Positions 6,644-13,614 are shown, counted from the first letter of the stretch. The stretch: DNA of 14,391 nt from Candidatus Kaiserbacteria bacterium (GCA_003230945.1 QIHK01000064.1:1-14391); one strand, 5' to 3'. A program made the numbers and translations. Notes: a model not told the origin generated them from the letters alone.

Positions 6644-8350
6644 TTAAGGGAAGCTTGCATTATAAGTTGTCATACCAGTCGCAGAAATGCTGGGGAAATT
6701 TGTTGTGGTGTAACCAGATTTCGCGATAGTGACAGTATAATCGTTTGCTGAAGTAATATTTCCAAAATAGGCAGATCCACAGGAAGAAGTTGGAACTTTT
6801 TCGGAGAATCCAGTGCGTGCAAGTGTAACGTTTGCTCCGGAAACAGCAGTACCAACATTATCGGTAACAAAGACTCGTAATGCATTTGTTGTTTTCGTTC
6901 CAAGTATAAGTGTTGCATTTGTAGAATTTCCCGGTGCAAGAGAATATGGAGGTGAAGGACAGGCATCAATAACATCATTTCCCGGAAGACTAAGGGTGTA
7001 GGTATCCCATTCTGTGGTGATACCTTGTACGCCACCATTTCCAGTTGCAGCAGTAATGATGGTTTTATAAATTGGACTACCACTTCCGGTTGCTCCCTTT
7101 GTTTTCATTCCCGTAAGAGTAAACGGCACATTTCCGAGTGGAAATGGCCCCGCTCGGTATGAGAGTGACCATGCTGAAATATCAGGAGAGGTACTACTTG
7201 TCGTTGTGGTGAGTGTTGCTCCAATTGAGAGTGATGAATACGTAGTTGTCGAAATACTGGTTATTGATATAGGGGAAGAACTAAAACCGACGGCATTTCC
7301 CGGAAGAACAGTATCTGGGATAAGGATGCCTCCATTGCCATAGATATGAAGACGTATCGCGGTGCCACTTGGTATCGTAGTTGTCGACATGACGCTATCC
7401 CACTGTATGAGATAGGGAGAACTGGTTGCAACACTGCGTGCAGTACCAGTTTGTTCGCCACTTTTGAGTGTGAGTGTTCCTCCCGCAACAGTTGTGGAGC
7501 TCATAGTTATAAGTTTCGATGTATCTATAAAATTATCGCTAAAGGTGCTCGTCGCTATTGGAGAGAAAGTAGACATAGAGAGAGAAGAAAGAAGATCAAT
7601 AGCAAAAGTACCGGTCGTTGTCTGGTCTTTTATAACGGTGAGATATCCAGGATTAGGATTTTGATTTGTGGTATCTCGAGTGTAGGTTTGAGCACTCGAA
7701 TAACCACCTTTTGAAACGGCAATGCGATATTCAGATGAAGTAGCGGCTCCCGGGAGGAAGACAATGCCATCATTATTTGTTGCGGTAGTGATATTGATAG
7801 TTGGAGAAGTTGCTGCATTAATAATGCCAACCGTTGCACCGACTACTGGGCCTCCTTGTGCATTGATAATATGTATTTTTAGAGTGCCACCCCCATTTGT
7901 GGTCTCAAGTCCGGGAGGCGCAAAATTCGAAACAAGAATAACTGAGTGTTGTTTTCCTCCCACAGTATAGGTGGTATCAATACGCGCACGTTTATAGTCG
8001 GTTATGATGCCGTTAGTATCGTTTACTCCTGTACCATCAGCTGGGTCATCGACATATTTTATAAAAGTATGGGTGGCATAATTAACACCATTTTCAGTTG
8101 TTGTGGCATCTTGCAAGACTGAACCAGCTGGGATTCCTCCTTGTGTACCGAGCGTGTCATAAGAAAGGCTACGCAAAAATTCCATTTGTATCTGAGATAC
8201 TGTCGTTGCACCAGCCTTATTTTTTGCAAGTGAAGAAATAAGAAGTGATGCACGAAGAATGCCAAAGAGAGCAAGGAACACAATAAGTAAGAGAGCAATG
8301 CCGACAATAACATCGACAAGTGACATCCCTTTTTTAAAATGAACACGCAT
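6644..8350 (-). CDS. Large PilV/GspI-like minor prepilin with carboxypeptidase-regulatory-like domains
   Basis: A prepilin-like protein of 568 residues, far larger than a normal PilV/GspI (about 120-200). I chose the ATG at 8350 because it gives an ideal 8-residue basic leader, MRVHFKKG, before the cleavage site G|MSLVD. A GTG at 8371 and an ATG at 8368 in the same frame would add 6-7 residues. Position +5 after cleavage is Asp instead of the usual Glu. After the helix, two domains look like carboxypeptidase regulatory-like / CnaB-type beta sandwiches: about residues 155-250 (LKIHIINAQGGPVVGATV, RIAVSKGGYSS) and about 490-565 (LRVFVTDNVGTAVSGANVTL, TVTIAKSGYTT). Between them is a Ser/Thr-rich beta region. 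Such domains are common in adhesins, so a tip adhesin is plausible. Gene order next to GspJ- and GspK-like genes supports the I/V position. Confidence 0.78.
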   Translation of the reverse strand: MRVHFKKGMSLVDVIVGIALLLIVFLALFGILRASLLISSLAKNKAGATTVSQIQMEFLRSLSYDTLGTQGGIPAGSVLQDATTTENGVNYATHTFIKYVDDPADGTGVNDTNGIITDYKRARIDTTYTVGGKQHSVILVSNFAPPGLETTNGGGTLKIHIINAQGGPVVGATVGIINAATSPTINITTATNNDGIVFLPGAATSSEYRIAVSKGGYSSAQTYTRDTTNQNPNPGYLTVIKDQTTTGTFAIDLLSSLSMSTFSPIATSTFSDNFIDTSKLITMSSTTVAGGTLTLKSGEQTGTARSVATSSPYLIQWDSVMSTTTIPSGTAIRLHIYGNGGILIPDTVLPGNAVGFSSSPISITSISTTTYSSLSIGATLTTTTSSTSPDISAWSLSYRAGPFPLGNVPFTLTGMKTKGATGSGSPIYKTIITAATGNGGVQGITTEWDTYTLSLPGNDVIDACPSPPYSLAPGNSTNATLILGTKTTNALRVFVTDNVGTAVSGANVTLARTGFSEKVPTSSCGSAYFGNITSANDYTVTIAKSGYTTTNFPSISATGMTTYNASFP

Positions 8351-8356
8351 TACCGA

Positions 8357-8362
8357 ATAATA
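8357..8362 (-). promoter_or_regulatory. Possible internal -10 before the PilV-like gene
   Basis: The minus strand reads TATTAT (5 of 6 matches to TATAAT) 6 bases before the ATG at 8350, repeating the short -10 to ATG spacing seen elsewhere in the window. There is no -35 or TGn extension, so this could be chance in AT-rich sequence. Confidence 0.2.
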
Positions 8363-8364
8363 AC

Positions 8365-8379
8365 GCATCACGGTGATGC
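8365..8379 (-). repeat. Perfect 7-1-7 inverted repeat upstream of the PilV-like gene
   Basis: GCATCAC and GTGATGC flank one central base, giving perfect dyad symmetry about 15 bases upstream of the chosen ATG. In mRNA it could fold as a 6-pair stem with a 3-base loop. The in-frame GTG (8371) and ATG (8368) lie inside it, which further favours the start at 8350. It might be an operator, a translational control or mRNA-processing hairpin, or chance. Confidence 0.4.
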
Positions 8380-8381
8380 TA

Positions 8382-9623
8382 CTAAGCCTTTTGCGCAGTC
8401 ATAGCGTTTTTACATAGCAGATGAAAGTGAATAGATTGGTGAGATAATAGCAACTGCAAAGATGCCAACCATGGTACCGATAGAAGCATAAGTACCGGTT
8501 CAATAATAGTTGAGAGATCTTTAGTTTTTTCACCAACATCAGATTCGTAGAACTCAGCAATTTGTTTAAGCATTTCAGCAACTTTCCCTGTCTCTTCACC
8601 AACAGCGAGCATGTCACCCATAAGTATAGGGTACAGTTCTGTATGTTTAACGAAAGCACTAGAGAGTGGTTCACCCTTTTTTACATTTGCTTCTGCTTCA
8701 CTAATAACCTTAGCGAATACCTCTGCGTGTACAACCGCCTTGGTAATACCAAGTGCATTTAGTACCGGCACCCCAGAAGAAAGAAGTGAGGAAAGAGTAC
8801 GCGCAAATCGAGCGGAATAAGTCTCGCGTACAAGCTCACCAACGACAGGAGAATGAAGTGCTATCCACAACACAATTATTGATCCTCGTTTTGAACGTAC
8901 AAAGGTGATACCACCAAAGACGAATGCTATCAGTCCAGCAAAAACGAGAATAACATTTGATGACATAAAATCTGATGTGGCCACAATGATGCGAGTGGCG
9001 AGCGGTAGTTTTACTCCAAGTTCAGTAAAGGTTTTAGTTAGAGTAGGTACAACAAAAATGAGCATAAGTATGCCGACAATGATAATTGCTGACACAACAA
9101 TTGATGGATAAATCATTGCTCCTTTTATTTTTTTTACAAGTTCCTCAGAACGTTCCATTTGAATGCCAACAACTTCAAGTGAATCAGAAAGGCTCCCAGA
9201 CTCTTCTCCTGCGTGCGCCATAGCAATAAATAAATCACTAAATACTTTCGGGTGCGCTGCAAGAGCTTCATTAAATGAAGACCCCTTTTTAATTGAATCA
9301 GAAATAGCAACAACAATTTTTTTAAGGTATTTATTACTTGATTGACGTTCGATGACTGAGAGTGAACGCGAGAGTGGAAGGCCAGCATTTAACATGGCCG
9401 CAATGTTTTTTGCAAATCGAATAATTTCTGCACGTTTAATACCAGTACCTATAGTGAAATTCAACCAAGCAGGGATATGGAATCCATTTATCGTATTGGT
9501 AAGTGCCACAACGGTGTTACCTTCTTTCTGAACTATTTCATAGATTGCAAAGCGTGAAGGAGCATCAATGATTCGTATCTCGTCGGCCCCTTCTTTTTTC
9601 CTGATGGTGACGCGGTATTTCAT
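8382..9623 (-). CDS. pilC: Type IV pilus inner-membrane platform protein PilC, 3' frameshifted
   Basis: PilC/GspF is the polytopic inner-membrane platform that couples the PilB ATPase to pilin assembly. I chose the ATG at 9623, one base after the pilB stop, giving 413 residues; a GTG at 9641 would overlap pilB. Two T2SSF domains are clear: about 64-190 (FAKNIAAMLNAGLPLSRSL, MAHAGEESGSLSDSL) and about 270-380 (FARTLSSLLSSGVPVLNAL, LAVGEETGKVAEML). Membrane helices fall at about 172-194 and 223-242. A third is expected after STIIEPVLMLL. Instead, from about residue 381 the frame runs into unrelated sequence (SVPWLASLQ...) ending at 8382, while the +1-shifted frame encodes the canonical tail. 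A single missing base near 8481-8486 explains this. It may be an assembly error, strain mutation or frameshift in life; the rest of the gene is intact. Confidence 0.88.
   Translation of the reverse strand: MKYRVTIRKKEGADEIRIIDAPSRFAIYEIVQKEGNTVVALTNTINGFHIPAWLNFTIGTGIKRAEIIRFAKNIAAMLNAGLPLSRSLSVIERQSSNKYLKKIVVAISDSIKKGSSFNEALAAHPKVFSDLFIAMAHAGEESGSLSDSLEVVGIQMERSEELVKKIKGAMIYPSIVVSAIIIVGILMLIFVVPTLTKTFTELGVKLPLATRIIVATSDFMSSNVILVFAGLIAFVFGGITFVRSKRGSIIVLWIALHSPVVGELVRETYSARFARTLSSLLSSGVPVLNALGITKAVVHAEVFAKVISEAEANVKKGEPLSSAFVKHTELYPILMGDMLAVGEETGKVAEMLKQIAEFYESDVGEKTKDLSTIIEPVLMLLSVPWLASLQLLLSHQSIHFHLLCKNAMTAQKA
8410..8481 (-). other. Out-of-frame 3' end of pilC encoding the canonical last helix
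   Basis: Read on the minus strand from 8481, this segment encodes IGTMVGIFAVAIISPIYSL, then SSAM and a TAA at 8410-8412. That is the conserved C-terminal transmembrane helix and tail of PilC/GspF proteins. It would follow directly on STIIEPVLMLL of the main frame if one base were added near 8482. This is direct evidence that the annotated tail of the main frame is the product of a -1 indel. Confidence 0.82.
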
Positions 9624-9624
9624 T

Positions 9625-11373
9625 TTATTCGGTAATAGCACGTAGCACTTCTTCTAATGAAGTAATGCCACACACTGCTTTATAGAGACCGTCCTCAAGC
9701 ATAGTGAGCATTCCTTCCTTTTTTGCTTGTTCTTCAATTGCTTCTGAAGTACTGGTATGGAGCATAATCTCGCGAATAGCTGATGAAATAGAGAGAATTT
9801 CGTGAATACCGACACGACTTTTATAACCATCTTCACACTCACCACCCGGGACAGGCTTATAAAATGAAAGATCATCAAGTTTAGTACCAGCTTTAATGAG
9901 TTTCTCTTCGTGGAGTGATTTAAGTGCTGCATCGAAACTCTCTTCGGGTGCAATTTTATCTCGTGCAATTTTATCTATAGTAAATTCTTTTTTATTATCG
10001 CAAAGTCTTCGTACGAGACGTTGACCCACGATGACGCGGATAGTTGAAACAAGTAAGAATGGTTCAACGCCCATATCAATAAGTCGCGGAATAGCACCAG
10101 CCGCTGAATTAGTGTGAATAGTAGAGAGGACAAGGTGACCAGTGAGTGCTGCATTGATGGCGAGTGACGCTGTTTCGCCGTCACGAATTTCACCAATCAT
10201 GATGATATCTGGGTCCTGTCGCACTAGGGAGCGAAGACCCGATGAGAAAGTAAACCCAATTTGAGGATTAACCTGTGTCTGATTTACCCGTTTCATTTGA
10301 TACTCAACAGGATCTTCGATAGTAGAGATATTTACATTTGCTGTATTTAAAATATCCATCATTGTGTAAAGAGTTGTTGTTTTACCACTTCCCGTAGGAC
10401 CAGAAATAAGGATGATGCCAGTTGTTTTTTTAAGTGCTGAGTGTATCTGCTCCAATCGATTACCATGGAATCCGAGTGATTCGAGAGTGAATCCTTCTCC
10501 TGTTTCGCGCAAAAGTCGCATGACAATTTTTTCGCCAAAAAAAGTTGGAAGTATAGAAACACGGAAGGAAACGCGATCAGCTTCTGTCTCCATTTTGAAA
10601 CGGCCATCTTGTGGTAAACGTTTTTCATCAAGTTTCAGATTTGAAAGTACTTTAATACGAGCGACAATACCCGCAGCTGCGACTTTTGGTAGCGTCATGG
10701 CATCATGCAAAATGCCATCAATGCGGTAACGCACTAATACTTCAGTTTCCATAGGTTCAATATGAATATCAGAAGCATCTTGCACGATGGCATGACGCAG
10801 TAATGTATCGACGATACGTACAATAGGTAGATCTTCAGCCATCTTTTTAAGATCATTCCCAGAAATATCCTTATCATTTTCATTCACAATACGGATTTTT
10901 CCTGATTCTGTTGCAATAATGTCACCAAATTCATCTTTAAGTGATTTCTGATATTGCAGTAGTGCATGCTTGATACTTTCAGTATCAGTAAGACGCGCCA
11001 AAATTTTAAGGCCGGTCTTTTTTTTCACTGACTCAATCGAGGCAAGGTCCTCGACGTCGAGCATAGCGACCTCGAGAGAATCGTTATCTTTCTTAAAAGC
11101 GATAATGTTATGGGTGCGAGCAATCGGTTCTGGAATAAGAGAAAGAATATCGATTGGCACCTGATGATCTTTTAGGTTTACAAACGGGATACCAAGCACA
11201 TATGCTTGAATACGTCGTAATGCGTCCTCAGTCAGCGAACCATTTGAAATAAGAATATCGCCGAGCGACTTCTCTTCCTTCTTCGCTTCTTTGTCCGCTG
11301 CATCAATATCCTTACGTGCAACAAGACCCGAGTCGATGATAAATTTTTTTAATTCTCCTTCTGAAACGTGCAT
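9625..11373 (-). CDS. pilB: Type IV pilus assembly ATPase PilB
   Basis: Hexameric secretion ATPase of the PilB/GspE family (582 residues), cytoplasmic motor for pilus extension. The N-terminal GspE domain spans about residues 1-150. The ATPase core has Walker A GPTGSGKT (325-332), the Asp box around STIEDPVEY (350-358), Walker B DIIMIGEIRD (389-398) and the His box up to STIHTNS (417-423). The zinc-binding tetracysteine of PilB is only half present: LCDNKK keeps one Cys (C458) and GGECEDGYKSR one (C513), so zinc binding is doubtful. Spacing otherwise matches PilB rather than the retraction ATPase PilT, which lacks the long N-terminal domain. It is the first gene of the pilus operon; pilC starts one base after its stop. 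Its ATG has a TATACT hexamer 10 bases upstream and no Shine-Dalgarno motif. Confidence 0.96.
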   Translation of the reverse strand: MHVSEGELKKFIIDSGLVARKDIDAADKEAKKEEKSLGDILISNGSLTEDALRRIQAYVLGIPFVNLKDHQVPIDILSLIPEPIARTHNIIAFKKDNDSLEVAMLDVEDLASIESVKKKTGLKILARLTDTESIKHALLQYQKSLKDEFGDIIATESGKIRIVNENDKDISGNDLKKMAEDLPIVRIVDTLLRHAIVQDASDIHIEPMETEVLVRYRIDGILHDAMTLPKVAAAGIVARIKVLSNLKLDEKRLPQDGRFKMETEADRVSFRVSILPTFFGEKIVMRLLRETGEGFTLESLGFHGNRLEQIHSALKKTTGIILISGPTGSGKTTTLYTMMDILNTANVNISTIEDPVEYQMKRVNQTQVNPQIGFTFSSGLRSLVRQDPDIIMIGEIRDGETASLAINAALTGHLVLSTIHTNSAAGAIPRLIDMGVEPFLLVSTIRVIVGQRLVRRLCDNKKEFTIDKIARDKIAPEESFDAALKSLHEEKLIKAGTKLDDLSFYKPVPGGECEDGYKSRVGIHEILSISSAIREIMLHTSTSEAIEEQAKKEGMLTMLEDGLYKAVCGITSLEEVLRAITE

Positions 11374-11383
11374 AATATATTAA

Positions 11384-11389
11384 AGTATA
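11384..11389 (-). promoter_or_regulatory. Possible -10 element of the pilus operon
   Basis: TATACT on the minus strand (5 of 6 matches) lies 10 bases before the pilB ATG. The -35 region at 16-18 bases has no good match to TTGACA. It is the best candidate promoter for the five-gene pilus operon, with a start site only a few bases before the ATG. Confidence 0.35.
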
Positions 11390-11469
11390 GCGCGTCATGG
11401 CTCTGTTGCTACGCACTAGGTATGAATAGTTTGGGATAATAGAAGATAAAAATTTTCTGTAGGGTATTT

Positions 11470-11498
11470 TTGACGAGGAGTGTCTTTTCTGGTATCTT
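11470..11498 (+). promoter_or_regulatory. Candidate nusA promoter P1
   Basis: TTGACG (11470-11475, 5 of 6 matches to TTGACA), a 17-base spacer, then TATCTT (11493-11498, 4 of 6 matches to TATAAT). The predicted start is near 11505, only a few bases before the inverted repeat at 11510-11532. A transcript from here to nusA would begin with that hairpin. Confidence 0.45.
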
Positions 11499-11509
11499 AG
11501 TAAGTAATG

Positions 11510-11534
11510 AAATGTCCGTTTTACGGACATTTTT
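11510..11534 (+). terminator. Terminator-like hairpin / operator-like palindrome before nusA
   Basis: Perfect 10-base arms AAATGTCCGT and ACGGACATTT flank TTT, followed on the plus strand by a short T run (five Ts ending at 11534, partly inside the stem). This is the shape of an intrinsic terminator, but no plus-strand gene lies upstream in this gap. It could be an attenuator of P1 transcripts, a 5' stabilising stem-loop or a protein-binding palindrome. The minus-strand T run is weaker, so it is a poorer terminator in that direction. Confidence 0.5.
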
Positions 11535-11542
11535 GCTAGAAT
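11534..11542 (+). promoter_or_regulatory. Extended -10 element, candidate nusA promoter P2
   Basis: TGCTAGAAT, a TGn extension plus TAGAAT (5 of 6 matches), begins at the last base of the T run that follows the inverted repeat. The predicted start near 11549 gives a leader of about 24 bases without a Shine-Dalgarno motif. A transcript from here would bypass the upstream hairpin. Confidence 0.45.
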
Positions 11543-11572
11543 ACATATATTAGTCAGACATACATATTCCAT

Positions 11573-12946
11573 ATGATTGATCTTAAAACAATGGGTGCGG
11601 TACTTGGAGAATTTGAAGAGCGTGGTATTAACCGAGAAACGATGGTGAGTGCCATTGAGATTGCAATGGCCACCGCGTATAAACGTGAATACGGGAAACG
11701 TGGACAGATTATTCGTGCAAAACTTGATTTTAGTACAGGGACAGTCTCTTTCGAACAAATAAAACTAGTTGTTGATAACACAACAGTGCGTTTTCCTAAA
11801 GAAGGAGAAGAAGTATCAGAGGAGCAATCTCATATACACCCATTTCACCATGAACATGAGGAAGAACTTACTGATGGTGAGCTTCCCCGCTTTGACTCTG
11901 AGAAGCATATCCTGCTTGAGAATGCGAAGCTTATCAAAAAAGGAGTTGAGCTTGATGAGGAAATTATTTTCCCACTAGAACCACAAGATGACTTTGGGCG
12001 TATTGCTGCGCAAACAGCCAAGCAAGTTGTCATTCAGAAAGTACGTGAAGCTGAAAAACTATCTATGATGGAAGAATTTGGTGAGAAGAAGGGAGAAATC
12101 GTAAACGGTATCGTGCAACGCATGGAACGCGGGGCAATTTTTGTTGATTTGGGTCGCACAACCGGACTTATTCCGTATGAAGAGCAGATTCCAGGAGAAC
12201 GCTATCGTCCGGGTGAGCGTATTAGAGCGTATCTTTATGCCGTTGATGAGGGGTTCCGTGGCGTCTATTTGCGTCTTTCTCGTGCCCACCCCAAATTTGT
12301 AGTGAAATTATTTGAACAAGAAGCACCAGAACTAGCGTCAGGCGCCATTGAGGTAAAGGCGCTTGCACGTGAACCGGGTAGTCGTACGAAAATTTCTCTA
12401 TCAAGTAATAATCCTAATGTCGATCCGGTTGGCTCTTTAGTCGGTCAGCGTGGAGTACGAGTATCGACTGTTATGAGTGAACTCGGTGGAGAACGTATTG
12501 ATATTATTGAATGGAATGATGATGCAAAAGAATTTATTCGTGAAGCACTTTCTCCTGCCGTGCCCATTGAAGTGGAACTTCATGAAGATGAACATCGGGC
12601 GGTAGTCACTGTGTCTGAAGATGAACAATCGCTTGCCATCGGTCGCGGTGGTCAAAATGTACGTCTTGCAGCAAAACTTACTGGTTGGAATATTGATATT
12701 GTTTCAGCGACCGGTACTGACGTTGCTGAAAGTGACGGTAATTCAGTTGAAGTTGCTCAAGCGGAAGTTGAGAATGACCCCGCTAAAGAAGCGGGACTCA
12801 TGCCGACCGAGAGTCAGGAAATAATTCTTGAAGAAGAATCTCAAGAGACTATACTTCCAGCTGAGGAAGAGTTAACAGAACTCCCCTCTTCAAGTGAAAC
12901 AGTTGCGGATGCCGAAGAAGATCGCGATAAGGCAAAAGATGAATAA
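11573..12946 (+). CDS. nusA: Transcription termination/antitermination protein NusA
   Basis: NusA binds RNA polymerase and nascent RNA and modulates pausing, termination and antitermination. The 457-residue product has the domains in order: N-terminal polymerase-binding domain (about 1-165, starting MIDLKTMGAVLGEFEERGI), S1 domain (about 174-235, GEIVNGIVQRMERGAIFVDLG), KH1 (about 240-315, with VGSLVGQRGVRV and GERIDIIEW) and KH2 (about 320-380, with AIGRGGQNVRLAAKLTGW). A roughly 75-residue acidic tail replaces the C-terminal repeats of E. coli NusA. The N-terminal domain contains a His/Glu-rich insert at about 76-108 (HIHPFHHEHEEE). The start at 11573 matches the family N-terminus. Usual neighbours rimP and infB are not adjacent; ppa follows after 27 bases. 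A hairpin and two candidate promoters precede it. Confidence 0.96.
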   Translation: MIDLKTMGAVLGEFEERGINRETMVSAIEIAMATAYKREYGKRGQIIRAKLDFSTGTVSFEQIKLVVDNTTVRFPKEGEEVSEEQSHIHPFHHEHEEELTDGELPRFDSEKHILLENAKLIKKGVELDEEIIFPLEPQDDFGRIAAQTAKQVVIQKVREAEKLSMMEEFGEKKGEIVNGIVQRMERGAIFVDLGRTTGLIPYEEQIPGERYRPGERIRAYLYAVDEGFRGVYLRLSRAHPKFVVKLFEQEAPELASGAIEVKALAREPGSRTKISLSSNNPNVDPVGSLVGQRGVRVSTVMSELGGERIDIIEWNDDAKEFIREALSPAVPIEVELHEDEHRAVVTVSEDEQSLAIGRGGQNVRLAAKLTGWNIDIVSATGTDVAESDGNSVEVAQAEVENDPAKEAGLMPTESQEIILEEESQETILPAEEELTELPSSSETVADAEEDRDKAKDE

Positions 12947-12973
12947 TAATATTTTTTAATTAAATTAATTATC

Positions 12974-13561
12974 ATGGCACATATCAATCACAAACCATCG
13001 AAGTACATGCTAAATCTTCTGCACGTGCTTGATCCATTTACTAATGAGAAGAAGGGTATTGTTAATGCAATTATTGAAATTTCTGCAGGCTCAATAAATA
13101 AATATGAACTCATTACTGAGTCCGGACAGCTAAAACTCGATCGTGTCGGTTACTCATCAATGGCGTATCCCTATACGTACGGAGCAATTCCTCGTACCTG
13201 GGATATTGATAATGATCCGCTTGATATTGTTTTAACAAACATTACTGAACCGCTTATCCCCGGCTCCCTCGTGGAAGCGCGTATTGTTGGAGGTATCAAG
13301 TTTATTGATAACGGTGAAATAGATGACAAAATTATCGCTGTTCTCGCTGACGATAAACGTGTTGATCATGTAAAAGAAATTGATGACCTCGGTACCTACT
13401 TCAAAACACAATCTAAATATTTTTGGGAAAATTACAAAGCACTTAAGAAATCCAATACAGGAGTTGTAGAAAAATTTCTTAATGCAAAAGAAGCAATCGC
13501 CATTGTCCAGGAAAGTGAGGAACGTTACAAGAAAGAATACGAGCCAAAATTAGAAGGATAA
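12974..13561 (+). CDS. ppa: Inorganic pyrophosphatase (family I, soluble)
   Basis: Hydrolyses pyrophosphate to two phosphates, pulling biosynthetic reactions forward, in the cytoplasm with Mg2+. The 195-residue product has the family I motifs: IIEISAGSINKYE (with the Lys and Glu ligands), LDR, YPYTYGAIPRT, the signature with its three aspartates as DNDPLD, DNGEIDDKI, and YFWENYK near 138-144. The DGDPLD signature reads DNDPLD, a Gly to Asn change that keeps all metal ligands. The N-terminal extension (about 30 residues before the first motif) is a little longer than in E. coli. It follows nusA by 27 bases of almost pure A+T with no Shine-Dalgarno motif, probably in the same transcript. The next gene has its own promoter. 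Confidence 0.95.
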   Translation: MAHINHKPSKYMLNLLHVLDPFTNEKKGIVNAIIEISAGSINKYELITESGQLKLDRVGYSSMAYPYTYGAIPRTWDIDNDPLDIVLTNITEPLIPGSLVEARIVGGIKFIDNGEIDDKIIAVLADDKRVDHVKEIDDLGTYFKTQSKYFWENYKALKKSNTGVVEKFLNAKEAIAIVQESEERYKKEYEPKLEG

Positions 13562-13586
13562 TTTTCAAAAACATATGAGTCCCCTT

Positions 13587-13614
13587 TTGCTATAGAGGCT
13601 CTATGTCTTATACT
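13587..13614 (+). promoter_or_regulatory. Promoter of the small membrane protein gene
   Basis: TTGCTA (13587-13592, 4 of 6 matches), a 16-base spacer and TATACT (13609-13614, 5 of 6 matches), ending 7 bases before the ATG at 13622. The spacer contains a perfect dyad, ATAGAG-G-CTCTAT (13592-13604), in a position where a bound repressor would block polymerase. The implied mRNA would be leaderless. Confidence 0.45.

Larger units (their letters stand above)
11374..11572. other. Divergent pilB-nusA intergenic region
   Basis: This 199-base region is the largest non-coding stretch in the window. It holds the likely pilB -10 at its left end, and a plus-strand TTGACG/TATCTT promoter, a perfect inverted repeat and an extended -10 at its right end. 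The middle (about 11395-11465) contains only very short open frames, such as a 10-codon ATG frame at 11397, with no sign of coding. I see no tRNA-like fold. Confidence 0.6.

Noticed and set aside
7346..7714. Plus-strand open frame of 122 codons opposite the PilV-like gene
   Set aside because: Antisense to a coding region with strong prepilin and domain signals; composition is that of a shadow frame.
8382..8500. Programmed ribosomal frameshifting in pilC
   Set aside because: No slippery heptamer was found at the junction, and this kind of regulation is not known to me for PilC. A sequence indel or mutation is the simpler explanation.
9625..9641. GTG start for pilC at 9641 overlapping pilB
   Set aside because: The extra residues LLPNK are the out-of-frame reading of the pilB end. 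The ATG at 9623 directly after the pilB stop gives the normal PilC N-terminus.
11397..11429. Ten-codon ATG frame upstream of nusA as a possible leader peptide
   Set aside because: No regulatory codon run, no ribosome-binding context, and it lies upstream of both candidate nusA promoters, so it would not be in the leader.
11312..11781. Minus-strand open frames spanning the pilB-nusA gap and the start of nusA
   Set aside because: They overlap pilB or run antisense to nusA, contain no family motifs, and cross the inverted repeat. The real genes on both sides explain the region.
12945..12973. A/T-only tract between nusA and ppa as a terminator or promoter
   Set aside because: It has a T run but no stable GC-containing stem before it, and no convincing -35/-10 pair. 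It is best left as a plain AT-rich spacer.
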